A DNA stretch of 63,282 nt, taken from Methanomassiliicoccaceae archaeon. GTDB taxonomy: Archaea > Thermoplasmatota > Thermoplasmata > Methanomassiliicoccales > Methanomethylophilaceae. The notes below the pieces were generated by a model, which did not search any database, was not told the origin of the DNA, and worked only from the letters and a program-made list of their open reading frames with translations. The stretch covers positions 1 through 63,282 of the forward strand of contig JAEEOP010000021.1 of NCBI GenBank assembly GCA_016284295.1. The letters run 5' to 3'. How positions within the stretch are numbered: position 1 is the stretch's first letter; the number at the start of each line of letters is the position of its first letter. Both the position numbers and the translations under genes were made by a program. Positions 45,477 to 53,642 of the stretch are shown here, piece by piece.

Positions 45477-46832
45477 ATGAAGATGTTCGGCACGAACGGC
45501 ATTCGCGGGGAATCCAACGGATATCTCGACTGCGAACTAGCCCTCAAGATTGGAAAGTCCATAGTAACCGTCCTGGGCCCTGGCCCCATAGCCATAGCCA
45601 TGGATACACGCGTATCCTCGGACATGATCCGCTCTGCGGTGTCCGCAGGAATGATGTCCATGGGCGCAGACGTCCACAACCTGGGGATGATCCCCACGCC
45701 CGCCCTCCAGTACTACGTCAAGACGCACGAGGAGGTCACCGGCGGTGTGATGATAACAGCATCCCACAACCCGCCGGAGTTCAACGGCATCAAGTGCGTG
45801 TCCGGGGACGGGACCGAATGCAAGCCCGAGGAGGAGGCGGCCATCGAGGACGCTTATGAGAGGGATCTGAAGGTCGTTCCGTGGCAGGAGATAGGCCATG
45901 AGGTCATCGTCGACGACGCAGGGGAGAGGTACATCGATGCCGTCGTTTCCAAGGTGGATGTCGACCTGATCAGGAAGGCGAAGCTGAAGGTCTGTCTGGA
46001 CTGCGCCAACGGCGCCTCCGTGGAAACATCCCCGCTGCTGCTGAAGAAGCTCGGCGTGGAAGCCGTGGTAATCAACGGGCAGCCTGACGGGATGTTCCCA
46101 GGCCATTACAGCGAGCCCGTCGAGGAGAACCTCGCAGAGCTGAAGGAGAGGGTCGTGAAGGAGTCCGCGGACCTCGGATTCGCGCACGACGGCGATGCTG
46201 ACAGGTGCATATTCGTCTCGGACAAGGGCAAGTACCTTCCCGGGGACTACAGCCTCGCGATACTGTCTAAGCTGCAGATACAGCACGGCGAGGGCAAGAA
46301 GCTCATCGTAACTCCAGTGTCCACATCGGCCATGGTCGAGGAGCTTGTTTGCTCCCTCGGAGCCGATCTCACGTACACAGCGGTGGGTTCCCCTATAGTT
46401 GCCCGCAGGATGATCGCCGATGGTTCTCCCATGGGAGGGGAGGACAACGGAGGGCTGATCTTCGCGGACCACCAGTACTGCCGCGATGGTGCCATGACTG
46501 CGGCGAGGATGATCGAGGCCGTCGCCAGGTACGGAAGCCTGCAGGCTATGGTGGACGAGCTTCCCAAATACGTCACGATCAAGGCAGCGGCCCGCTGCGA
46601 CAACGACAAGAAGGAGATCCTCGTCGAGAGGATCGCTGCGAATCATCCCTCAGAGAAGATGGACAGGACCGACGGTCTGAAGATAATCTTCGACGACGGT
46701 TGGGTGCTTCTGCGCCCGTCCGGAACGGAACCCAAGTTCAGGATCTACTCCGAATCCAAGGATGCGGATGTCGCAAAGAGGAGATCCGATCAGTTCGTCG
46801 GTGAGGTCGCAGACATCCTGAAGTCGCTTTGA
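45477..46832 (+). CDS. glmM: Phosphohexomutase (phosphoglucosamine/phosphomannomutase)
   Basis: 451 residues, alpha-D-phosphohexomutase family. Substrate start MFGTNGIRGESNGYL, active-site Ser in ITASHNPPEFNGIK, metal loop AHDGDADRCIFVSDKG, sugar loop GEDNGGLIFADHQ, and phosphate site LRPSGTEPKFRIYSE. Converts 6-phosphates to 1-phosphates of glucosamine or mannose. Co-directional with the isomerases and probably in their operon. Confidence 0.93.
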   Translation: MKMFGTNGIRGESNGYLDCELALKIGKSIVTVLGPGPIAIAMDTRVSSDMIRSAVSAGMMSMGADVHNLGMIPTPALQYYVKTHEEVTGGVMITASHNPPEFNGIKCVSGDGTECKPEEEAAIEDAYERDLKVVPWQEIGHEVIVDDAGERYIDAVVSKVDVDLIRKAKLKVCLDCANGASVETSPLLLKKLGVEAVVINGQPDGMFPGHYSEPVEENLAELKERVVKESADLGFAHDGDADRCIFVSDKGKYLPGDYSLAILSKLQIQHGEGKKLIVTPVSTSAMVEELVCSLGADLTYTAVGSPIVARRMIADGSPMGGEDNGGLIFADHQYCRDGAMTAARMIEAVARYGSLQAMVDELPKYVTIKAAARCDNDKKEILVERIAANHPSEKMDRTDGLKIIFDDGWVLLRPSGTEPKFRIYSESKDADVAKRRSDQFVGEVADILKSL

Positions 46833-46841
46833 TCGAATCCA

Positions 46842-47239
46842 TTAGGGATGGGATCGTCCCTTCAGCATGCCGTTCAGTTCGGCGGCATCGAAGGAGACAT
46901 CCATCCCTCCGTCGTTCCGCAGAGCGTCTGCCAATGCGCAGGTGAACAGCGGATAGTGCTCTACACCATCGTCATCCACGTAGATGTCAGTGAACTCGAA
47001 CTTGATCCTCCGCTTGACGCTGTAGTTTTCCTTGATCGAACGGAGTGACCTGGCGCGGTTGTTGTGCCGGATTTGATCTCCATGGCGGTCACATTGTTGC
47101 CGATGTCCACTATGAAGTCTATCTCGAGATGTCCGTTGTCGAAGAAGTACGGGGTGTAACCGCAGCAGACAAGGCATGAAGCAACCCTGTTCTCCATGAT
47201 GGCTCCCTTGTTCACCCTCCCGTCCTGTAAAAAATTCAA
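46842..47239 (-). pseudogene. Remnant of a DUF4143-type AAA ATPase (3' part, frameshifted)
   Basis: Two frames join into one family segment: GAIMENRVASCLVCCGYTPYFFDNGHLEIDFIVDIGNNVTAMEIKSG (47210-47060), then NRARSLRSIKENYSVKRRIKFEFTDIYVDDDGVEHYPLF in another frame to TAA 46842. A one-base loss near 47058 explains the shift. The E-D-F and E-I-K-S residues are the nuclease-like signature of DUF4143. The AAA+ half upstream is missing. Confidence 0.8.
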
Positions 47240-47246
47240 TTTCTTT

Positions 47247-47268
47247 AATTTTTATCATGATAAAAATT
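47247..47268. repeat. 22-base perfect AT palindrome
   Basis: AATTTTTATCA joined to TGATAAAAATT, perfectly symmetric with no loop. It lies directly upstream of the DUF4143 remnant and about 130 bases before the ilvE promoter. It could be an operator of the decayed gene or a relic of its mobile context. Confidence 0.6.
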
Positions 47269-47395
47269 TCAATATCATAATTTTCACTAGGATAAGATGA
47301 AGGTCGGAATGATGCAGATGCATTTTCCTTGAATTCGATCGGACTGTGCGGATACATCACTGGATGCACTTCCGTTGATAACCGTCCCATAAACG

Positions 47396-47480
47396 TTTAT
47401 AATCGCGCGGACGTGCAAGGTCTGATGACAGCACGTCGGGACGAAAGTCCGTGATGTGCTGCGATAACACTCAAAGGTGA
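47396..47480 (+). promoter_or_regulatory. Promoter and structured leader of ilvE
   Basis: TATA box TTTATAAT at 47396-47403. Three matching segments follow: GACGTGC (47410-47416), GCACGTC (47431-47437) and GATGTGC (47453-47459); the middle one can pair with either neighbour. Inside the right pair sits GGAC-GAAA-GTCC (47439-47450), a GNRA-capped stem. A 9-codon open frame (ATG 47425 to TGA 47454, MTARRDESP) overlaps. The GGTGA ribosome-binding site for ilvE is at 47476. Whether RNA switch or DNA operator depends on the true transcription start. Confidence 0.55.
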
Positions 47481-47484
47481 ACAC

Positions 47485-48423
47485 ATGGAGAAAGCAAAGA
47501 AGATCTGGCTGGACGGCAACATCGTCAACTGGGAGGACGCCAAGGTTCATGTCCTCTGTCACGCGCTCAACTACGGTACCGGAGTTTTCGAGGGTATCAG
47601 GGTCTACAACACACCCAAGGGCGCTGCGGTCTTCAGGCTCAAGGACCACATCAAGAGACTCATGGACGGATGCAAGATCATGGGCATCGAGCCCAAGGTC
47701 AACGGCAAGATGATGACCGCAGAGGACATCATCGAGGCCCACAAGACGATCATCAGGGAGAACCAGAAGCTCGGTTTCACCACCGACTACATCAAGCCCA
47801 CGGTCTTCCTCTCCGGAGAGGAGGTTGGACTCAACCCCACGAAGGTCCCCTCGTCCCTCTCCATCTGCTGTGTCTACATGGGATCCTATCTCGGAGAGGA
47901 CGCCAGCGCAGGCGCGAAGCTCATCACGTCCTCCTGGCACAGGCCTGACAACCTCTGCGCTCCCGCAGGTGCCAAGGTCAACGGAACCTATGTCACATCC
48001 ACCCTCGCCAAGAGGGAGGCGCTCCGCCAGGGTGCAGACGAAGCAGTCATGCTCAACTCCGACGGACACGTCGCAGAGTGTACCGGAGAGAACATCTTCA
48101 TCTATCGCAAGGGAGTCATCTACACCCCCGCGGTCTCCGAGTGCATCCTCGAGGGAATCACTAGGGACTCCATCATAAAGGTCGCAAGGGACCTCGGGTA
48201 CACCGTCATCGAGAAGGACATCACAAGGTCCGAGCTCATCTCCGCCGACGAGGTCTGGATGACCGGAACCGCAGCTGAGATCGGCCCCGTCACCATGATC
48301 GACGGCAGGGTCATCGGCGACGGAAAGGTCGGAAAGGTCTCCACCGAGATCCACAAGAAGTTCGTCGAGATCGCAACAGGCAAGGACCCCAAGTACGACG
48401 CCTGGCTCGACTACGTCAACTGA
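47485..48423 (+). CDS. ilvE: Branched-chain amino acid aminotransferase
   Basis: 312-residue PLP class IV aminotransferase, last step of Val/Leu/Ile synthesis. Features: WLDGNIVNWEDAKVHVLCHALNYGTGVFEGIR, catalytic Lys in AKVNGTYVTSTLAKREA, ECTGENIF, and the PLP phosphate loop LEGITRDSI ... TGTAAEIGPV. A GGTGA site sits 4 bases before ATG 47485. Followed by a GC hairpin. Confidence 0.96.
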   Translation: MEKAKKIWLDGNIVNWEDAKVHVLCHALNYGTGVFEGIRVYNTPKGAAVFRLKDHIKRLMDGCKIMGIEPKVNGKMMTAEDIIEAHKTIIRENQKLGFTTDYIKPTVFLSGEEVGLNPTKVPSSLSICCVYMGSYLGEDASAGAKLITSSWHRPDNLCAPAGAKVNGTYVTSTLAKREALRQGADEAVMLNSDGHVAECTGENIFIYRKGVIYTPAVSECILEGITRDSIIKVARDLGYTVIEKDITRSELISADEVWMTGTAAEIGPVTMIDGRVIGDGKVGKVSTEIHKKFVEIATGKDPKYDAWLDYVN

Positions 48424-48432
48424 AACCTTTCA

Positions 48433-48447
48433 GCCCCCTCCGGGGGC
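48433..48447 (+). terminator. GC hairpin between ilvE and the GT2 gene
   Basis: GCCCCC-TCC-GGGGGC, 6 base pairs with a 3-base loop, 9 bases after the ilvE stop. T-rich sequence (CATTTATAG) follows. Confidence 0.55.
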
Positions 48448-48468
48448 ATCAACATTTATAGTGATACC

Positions 48469-49206
48469 ATGGCAGGAACCTGTACAGTAGTGATCCCCAC
48501 GTTCAACGAAGAAGGCAACATCGCCAACATGGCGAAGACCCTCAGGGAGCTCTATCCCGATTTCTAGGTCGTCTTCATGGACGACAACTCCAAGGACAGA
48601 TCGAAGGAGCTCATAGAGGCCTTGGGCGACCCTAAGGTCAGGATCGTCGTGAGGGACCCTCAGGACAGGGGGCTCTCCGCCAGCATCTTCCAGGGTATCG
48701 CGGAATGCAAGACCGATTACTTCATGGTCATGGATTGCGACTTCCAGCACCCTCCCAGCGTCCTCGGCCCCATGTACAAGGAGATGGAGAACGGCGCCGA
48801 CATGGTCATCGGCAACAGGGAGGACAGGTTCGCCCTCGGTTTCATCCGCTGGCTCGGATCATGGGTGTTCACGATATTCGCCAACCTCTACCTCTTCTGG
48901 CACCGCAAGACCCTGTCCAAGGACTGCATGAGCGGTCTGTTCGGGGGCAGGGCGGAGATCATCTCCCCGATCATCAGGGAGAACTACAATCAGATGGAGA
49001 GGCAGGGATGGAAGGCCCTGCTCGACATCCTGAAGTTCGGTCCCAAGGGCATGAAGATCGCCAATGTGAAGTACAAGTTCGGCAAGAGGGCTGAGGGCGA
49101 ATCCAAGATGAACCCCAAGATCGTCCTCCACACCTTCAACCAGCTGGGATTCTGGGGAAGGTTCTGCATGAAGGTCTACGGCGGTCTGAAAGGGACCAAG
49201 CTCTGA
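48469..49206 (+). CDS. GT2 dolichol-phosphate sugar synthase-like, one in-frame UAG
   Basis: 245 residues with UAG as codon 33 (48565-48567): MAGTCTVVIPTFNEEGNIAN ... LYPDF-UAG-VVFMDDNSKDRSKEL. The first strand lies before UAG, and the catalytic acidic motif (DDNSKD) and MVMDCDFQHPPSVL (DXD-like DCD) lie after it. The family moves mannose or glucose from a nucleotide sugar onto dolichyl phosphate. If UAG stopped translation only 32 residues would be made. The start ATG 48469 has no clear ribosome-binding site; an internal ATG at 48577 would omit the essential N-terminal strand. TGA stop; convergent with gtrA. Confidence 0.87.
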
Positions 49207-49208
49207 GA

Positions 49209-49643
49209 TCACTCGACCTTCTTCGTGAAGATCATGTACTTGCTGAACACCCAGTTCAGCGCTATCTCGATGATCGTGACGATGATCTTGGCTATCAGGC
49301 CCTCGGTACCGAGTATGGTCTGACCCAATCCGATCCAGATGAGCACGGGGAATATGACCCATGAGAGGACGCCGGTGAATATCCTGGCGCCGAAGAACAG
49401 GACCAGCTCCTTCGACACCCTCTTCTTCTCGAGCGATTTGCTCTCGAAGACGATCCACTTGTTCACGACGAACGCGAACAGGACCGCGCAGAACCACGAG
49501 AGGATGTTGCTGACGTTCAGCTCCAGGCCGACCCATACGAATAAGGCGTACGTAATCCACGAGACGAGCGTGGTGAATCCTCCGCACACGATGTAGAGGA
49601 TGCCCTCTCTGTGTTTGGTCAGCATATCCTGAACGAAGCCCAT
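49209..49643 (-). CDS. GtrA-like membrane protein
   Basis: 144 residues from ATG 49643 (GTG 49661 also in frame), four helices: ILYIVCGGFTTLVSWITYALFVW, ILSWFCAVLFAFVVNKWIVF, ARIFTGVLSWVIFPVLIW and IVTIIEIALNWVFSKYMIF. NKWIVF is the GtrA signature. GtrA proteins flip or carry polyprenyl-phosphate-linked sugars, complementing the GT2 synthase with which this gene converges (stops 2 bases apart). A TTTTTATC block about 25 bases upstream suggests a leaderless message. Confidence 0.9.
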   Translation of the reverse strand: MGFVQDMLTKHREGILYIVCGGFTTLVSWITYALFVWVGLELNVSNILSWFCAVLFAFVVNKWIVFESKSLEKKRVSKELVLFFGARIFTGVLSWVIFPVLIWIGLGQTILGTEGLIAKIIVTIIEIALNWVFSKYMIFTKKVE

Positions 49644-49691
49644 GAGGTGGCTGATTCCCACCCAGATAAAAAGGGTTTCCGTTTTCCCCGA

Positions 49692-51179
49692 TCACGGGAG
49701 GCTGGATCGCAGCCTCAGACGGAGCTTCTGCTTCGGGCTGTTCCTGCTGCTTTCGGTGTATTCGATGGCACGTTCGGATATGAGCACCTGGATGGCTGCA
49801 CGGAGCGTGGAAGGAGGTATCCTGTATCCGAGCCTATCGGATATCTCTCTGACTGTCATTTCTTCCGAGGATAGCAGCGACAGCACCGCGGCCCTCATCT
49901 GTTCGCTGTTACGATGGATTTTGACATCGGTTGCGGAGGTGTCCGATAAGAAGGAGCGGTGTATGTTCAGCACTATCTTGAACATGGTACGATCCTCGTC
50001 GGTTATGAGCTTCGGTTTCTCTGACCCATTCATGATCATGGATTGATGGATCAGGGGGATCCCGGTGTTCCTAGCCTCGGCAAGACCGAGTTCCTTCAGC
50101 ATGTTGGCCACACGACCGTTGCGGATGTTATCCGAGACCATGATGCCATCTTCGAGATCCCTGTCGGTGATGTCCCTGTACGGTCCCGGATAGCTCTTTA
50201 TCGTGATCCTGGTGGATTCTATGATGATGGATACGGGGCGGTGGATGCGATAGTTCTTATGGAGGACAGCATTGGTGATGGCCTCCTCCACAGCGTCCGG
50301 AGGATAGCTGTATGGACGTTCGGCAATCGGCGATTCCTCGATCTTTATCGTCCTTCTCTGGATCGCATACTGATTGACGAAATCCATGGCCTGCATGATC
50401 TGGCTGTCCAAAGGTCCTTTGCATATCTTTTCCACCATATCCTTTCCGGTGGGGTCCGGCTTGTATGTAGCCTCAATCCATGCCGATTCGAAGAATCTTT
50501 CCGGTTCCCTGGAGAAGAACATCAGCGCGGCGTTGCGGTAGCATACCTGTTCGAACATCTTCGTCGTCAAATGCATCCTTTCCAGTATCTCGTCCGTGCT
50601 CATCTCGGAGAATGCCTTCGACATCTTCCTGTTGACCCTTCCCAGATATCCGTCGATCAGATCCCTGCTTATGTCGCTGATGGTCGCATCCGGATTGGGG
50701 ATGTCATCGAAAGGCACATCGGCCGAGACCGAAAGGAGTTCCCTTATCTCCTCGTTGCTGGCAAGGGCGGTGCTGGAGAGTTTGCGTATGTATATGCCTT
50801 TGATGTCTGATTTCTTCGATAACGTTCTGGGGCAGCTATACGGTCTTCTGCGTCCCGCAGGGACCCATATGATGAAGACGGTCTTGCCGTCAATTTCATC
50901 CACGCCGGTCTCTACATCGCAGTGTGGTTCAATCATCTTCAGGATGTCGAACAGCTTCCGGTTCATTCCATCGATAGATTTCGGATCCACACCGACTGCA
51001 TTACCGCGGTCTCTCATCCCGATGACTATGTAGCCGCCGTTGATGTTGCGGATGTCGTTGGCAAATGCACATATTGTGTGGAGAACAGGTTCTGGATTCC
51101 AGCCCTCCTTGAACTCCAAACGTTCATCCTCAACTATGTTGCGGTTGAGGATGCTGTCTATACCGATTATCAACGACAT
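49692..51179 (-). CDS. Schlafen/AlbA_2-domain regulator with HATPase and winged helix
   Basis: 495 residues. N-terminal AlbA_2 domain (LEFKEGWNPEPVLHTICAFAND ... GGYIVIGMRDRG), a middle HATPase_c_4-like domain (PDAVEEAITNAVLHKNYRIHRPVSIII), and a C-terminal winged helix (MTVREISDRLGYRIPPSTLRAAIQVL). Such proteins are putative transcription regulators, often next to mobile or surface genes. A hexanucleotide repeat array sits right upstream and may alter expression. Confidence 0.88.
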   Translation of the reverse strand: MSLIIGIDSILNRNIVEDERLEFKEGWNPEPVLHTICAFANDIRNINGGYIVIGMRDRGNAVGVDPKSIDGMNRKLFDILKMIEPHCDVETGVDEIDGKTVFIIWVPAGRRRPYSCPRTLSKKSDIKGIYIRKLSSTALASNEEIRELLSVSADVPFDDIPNPDATISDISRDLIDGYLGRVNRKMSKAFSEMSTDEILERMHLTTKMFEQVCYRNAALMFFSREPERFFESAWIEATYKPDPTGKDMVEKICKGPLDSQIMQAMDFVNQYAIQRRTIKIEESPIAERPYSYPPDAVEEAITNAVLHKNYRIHRPVSIIIESTRITIKSYPGPYRDITDRDLEDGIMVSDNIRNGRVANMLKELGLAEARNTGIPLIHQSMIMNGSEKPKLITDEDRTMFKIVLNIHRSFLSDTSATDVKIHRNSEQMRAAVLSLLSSEEMTVREISDRLGYRIPPSTLRAAIQVLISERAIEYTESSRNSPKQKLRLRLRSSLP

Positions 51180-51201
51180 TTTTGCACCGTGTTTAAGAGC
51201 A

Positions 51202-51271
51202 TTTACTTTTACTTTAACTTTTACTTTAACTTTTACTTTTACTTTTACTTTAACTTTGACTGCAGTTAAAG
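51202..51271. repeat. Hexanucleotide repeat array plus inverted repeat upstream of the AlbA_2 gene
   Basis: About ten tandem six-base units of two types, TTTACT and TTAACT (plus strand), at 51202-51255. The last unit overlaps a perfect 8-base inverted repeat: CTTTAACT (51248-51255) and AGTTAAAG (51264-51271), separated by 8 bases. The array ends about 20 bases upstream of the minus-strand start codon, the position of the TATA box or leader. Confidence 0.85.
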
Positions 51272-51318
51272 CTGATAGGTCGGCTCAGCGCACGCAACGG
51301 CAGGTTTGCACGTTCGGT

Positions 51319-52638
51319 TCATTGTGAGTCCGTTCCCTTCACCCTGTCCCTCACCCATATGAAGGTCACGGCCGCCACGAGCAGGACGCCTATCGTCTGC
51401 AACACCAATCCTATGCGGTTCCATACATCGAATCCGTTCAATTCGTAGACCTGGAAGTCGAACAGTCCGTAGATGGCCCTGAACGAGTCCATCGGCAGCA
51501 GGTCCGTGTAAACGGCCAGCGATGCGAAGTCCATCGCCAGGGGCGAGAGCATGTAGACCGACGCGAACACCATCAGCAGCAGCATGGGCACCTTGAACCT
51601 GGATTCCACGCAGTATGTCATGATGATGAGGAACGGGATCATCGGCAGCAGGTACTGGGGAGCCCCGGGCATGAGGAAGAGGATCAGCAGACCCACGAAC
51701 GAATAGATGACGAACGATGCATCGATGTCGTCATGCTTCCTTTTCATGAAATGGTATGCGAGGACGATGTTCGCCAGTATGATCGCCAGGTATCCGATTA
51801 TGGATACGCTGCTGACTATGGTATCCAGCAGGGAGGTCGTCGATTCCGCCCTGGCCAGCACGAACGAGAAGCTGTCCGCTATGGTCCCATCCATGACCTG
51901 CGGCAGCATGAGGACAGCGGCCGCCAGGCCGGCTCCCACTACCGCCTTCAGGAGCCTGGGCTTCCAGTCCTCCCTGTGTTTTACGATCACATACGCCACG
52001 AACAGGAATATCAGGAACGCCGGGAACAGCTTCAGCAATGCCACTGCGGAGAGCATCATCCCTGCCGTGAACTCCTGCCCTTTGATCAGGAGGCAGACGC
52101 ACAGCAGCAGCATCAGCACGGATATGGGATCGAACATTCCGCCGATGGCGCTGACGACGATCAGGAAGGAGTACAGGAAGTACACCGAGAAGCAGATCTT
52201 CGCCTTGACGGTGTCATGGAAGACCTCCTTCACCAGCCAGTATACGAGGTACGCGCTTACGAGATCGACTATGCACAGCATGACCGTGACAGCGGCGCTG
52301 AACGGTATCGATGGAACGAAGGCGGTGTGCGGGGAGTAGCAGATGTCGTCTTCCACGAACAGGAGGTCGACGAACCTGTCCCCGATCATGTCCAGACCGA
52401 GGAGTTCGTAGAACTGTGCGAATGTGGCCAGGATGTATCCCCATACCGGGGTGTAGTAGTACCCTGCGGTCTGGTAAAGTCCGTTCCCGGCCTCGTAGTT
52501 GGAGATGGTCAGTGTCCAGTGGTACACATCGTAGTTGTATGTCAGGAGCGTACCGGATATGAGCCTCACGGCTATGCCTATGACGATGATCAGCAGTATC
52601 CCCTTGCAGAGGAACTTCCTGTCATCGAAGAACATCAT
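51319..52638 (-). CDS. GT-C-like polytopic membrane protein (copy 1)
   Basis: 439 residues, about ten or more membrane segments. Opening MMFFDDRKFLCKGILLIIVI, then a luminal-side loop with conserved TYNYDVYHWTLTISNYEAGNGLY (acidic Asp in the first loop, as in GT-C glycosyltransferases such as GT87/PMT) and YYYTPVWGYILA. It probably uses polyprenyl-phosphate sugars on the outer face. Paralogue at 53639. Overlaps its upstream neighbour by four bases (start ATG 52638). Confidence 0.82.
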   Translation of the reverse strand: MMFFDDRKFLCKGILLIIVIGIAVRLISGTLLTYNYDVYHWTLTISNYEAGNGLYQTAGYYYTPVWGYILATFAQFYELLGLDMIGDRFVDLLFVEDDICYSPHTAFVPSIPFSAAVTVMLCIVDLVSAYLVYWLVKEVFHDTVKAKICFSVYFLYSFLIVVSAIGGMFDPISVLMLLLCVCLLIKGQEFTAGMMLSAVALLKLFPAFLIFLFVAYVIVKHREDWKPRLLKAVVGAGLAAAVLMLPQVMDGTIADSFSFVLARAESTTSLLDTIVSSVSIIGYLAIILANIVLAYHFMKRKHDDIDASFVIYSFVGLLILFLMPGAPQYLLPMIPFLIIMTYCVESRFKVPMLLLMVFASVYMLSPLAMDFASLAVYTDLLPMDSFRAIYGLFDFQVYELNGFDVWNRIGLVLQTIGVLLVAAVTFIWVRDRVKGTDSQ

Positions 52639-53642
52639 TCCACCTCGTGGAGCTCGCCGTAGACCGGGAAGAATCCGCCTATGCAGATGTACACGTGGTC
52701 CCCTGCCGGTATCTTGCCCGAGGCGTGCCCGGATACCGAGCCGTGAACGACATCGACTACGGCGGTGTCCGGGCCGATGCCGGCCGCCAGGACCTGAGCG
52801 AGGTCTATGCGCTGGAAGTTGGAGTAGTCTCCTCCGGCAATGCACACGAACCCGTCGCCCAATCCGACGAAGGTGACGCTGGCCCTCTGCCCGTCGGTGT
52901 ACCCGATGCCGAGAGCACGGGAATCAGTCGGGAGCTGCAGGAGGACAGGCGAGTACAGGGTGTCGTTGTTCTGCATGGAGAGCGCGTCGCGGAACCTGTT
53001 GGCCATGACGTCGTGCACCTTGGCGTCCGTAGTGTCCACACAGGCGGTCCCGAGGAACAGTGCGGATGCGGACAGGCCGCAGTCGACGGCCGTCTGGCCG
53101 TCCGAATAGTACTGCCCGATGACGTTGCCCGCCCAATATAGGCGGCCACCGCTGGAGATCCATTTCAGCACGGGTGAATCAGCAGTGCCGTTGTAGACGC
53201 TCTTCGGAAGGGATCCGGACAGGCACACCACGGCGACACCGTCGCCGTCGCGGTCCATGACGATGCGGAGCGCATTCTCGTCCACGATCCTCACGTTGGA
53301 GATGTCCCTGAGCATCAGGGTATCCACCATCTGCTCGACGTAGTACTTCTCATCGAGCGCTCTTCCGCCTACGGCCACGGACACGCTGTTGACTACGGAT
53401 ATATAATCCTCGTCGTAGTAGATGGCGACCTCCTGGGGCCTGTCGAGCGAGTCTTTCATGGAGATCACGTCGTATACGTGCGATCCCCGGGCCGTGATGT
53501 CATAGGATACCTCCCCGTCCCTCATCGACACGTCCGTGCTGTAGTCCTGATGTCCGCTGGTGAAGACTATTGCTTCCCCTGCGACTATCACGACCAGCAG
53601 TATGACTGCGATGACCAACGGTGCGTTAATGCGTGCGTTCAT
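52635..53642 (-). CDS. Membrane-anchored extracytoplasmic protein of glycan cluster
   Basis: 335 residues with an N-terminal signal anchor (PLVIAVILLVVIVAGEAIVF, about 8-27). The remainder is soluble, beta-rich, with ALRIVMDRDGDGVAVVCLSGSLPKS and GGRLYWAGNVIGQYYSDG, like a glutamine-amidotransferase-fold or carbohydrate-binding region. No family can be named. It is sandwiched between the two GT-C paralogues with four-base overlaps on both sides, so the three are co-expressed and may form a complex. Confidence 0.72.
   Translation of the reverse strand: MNARINAPLVIAVILLVVIVAGEAIVFTSGHQDYSTDVSMRDGEVSYDITARGSHVYDVISMKDSLDRPQEVAIYYDEDYISVVNSVSVAVGGRALDEKYYVEQMVDTLMLRDISNVRIVDENALRIVMDRDGDGVAVVCLSGSLPKSVYNGTADSPVLKWISSGGRLYWAGNVIGQYYSDGQTAVDCGLSASALFLGTACVDTTDAKVHDVMANRFRDALSMQNNDTLYSPVLLQLPTDSRALGIGYTDGQRASVTFVGLGDGFVCIAGGDYSNFQRIDLAQVLAAGIGPDTAVVDVVHGSVSGHASGKIPAGDHVYICIGGFFPVYGELHEVE

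Noticed and set aside
47421-47460. Hammerhead ribozyme in the ilvE leader (CTGATGA followed by GAAA)
   Set aside because: The stem that must lie between CTGATGA and GAAA cannot form, and no proper stem I or cleavage triplet is placed correctly. The GAAA is better explained as a tetraloop.
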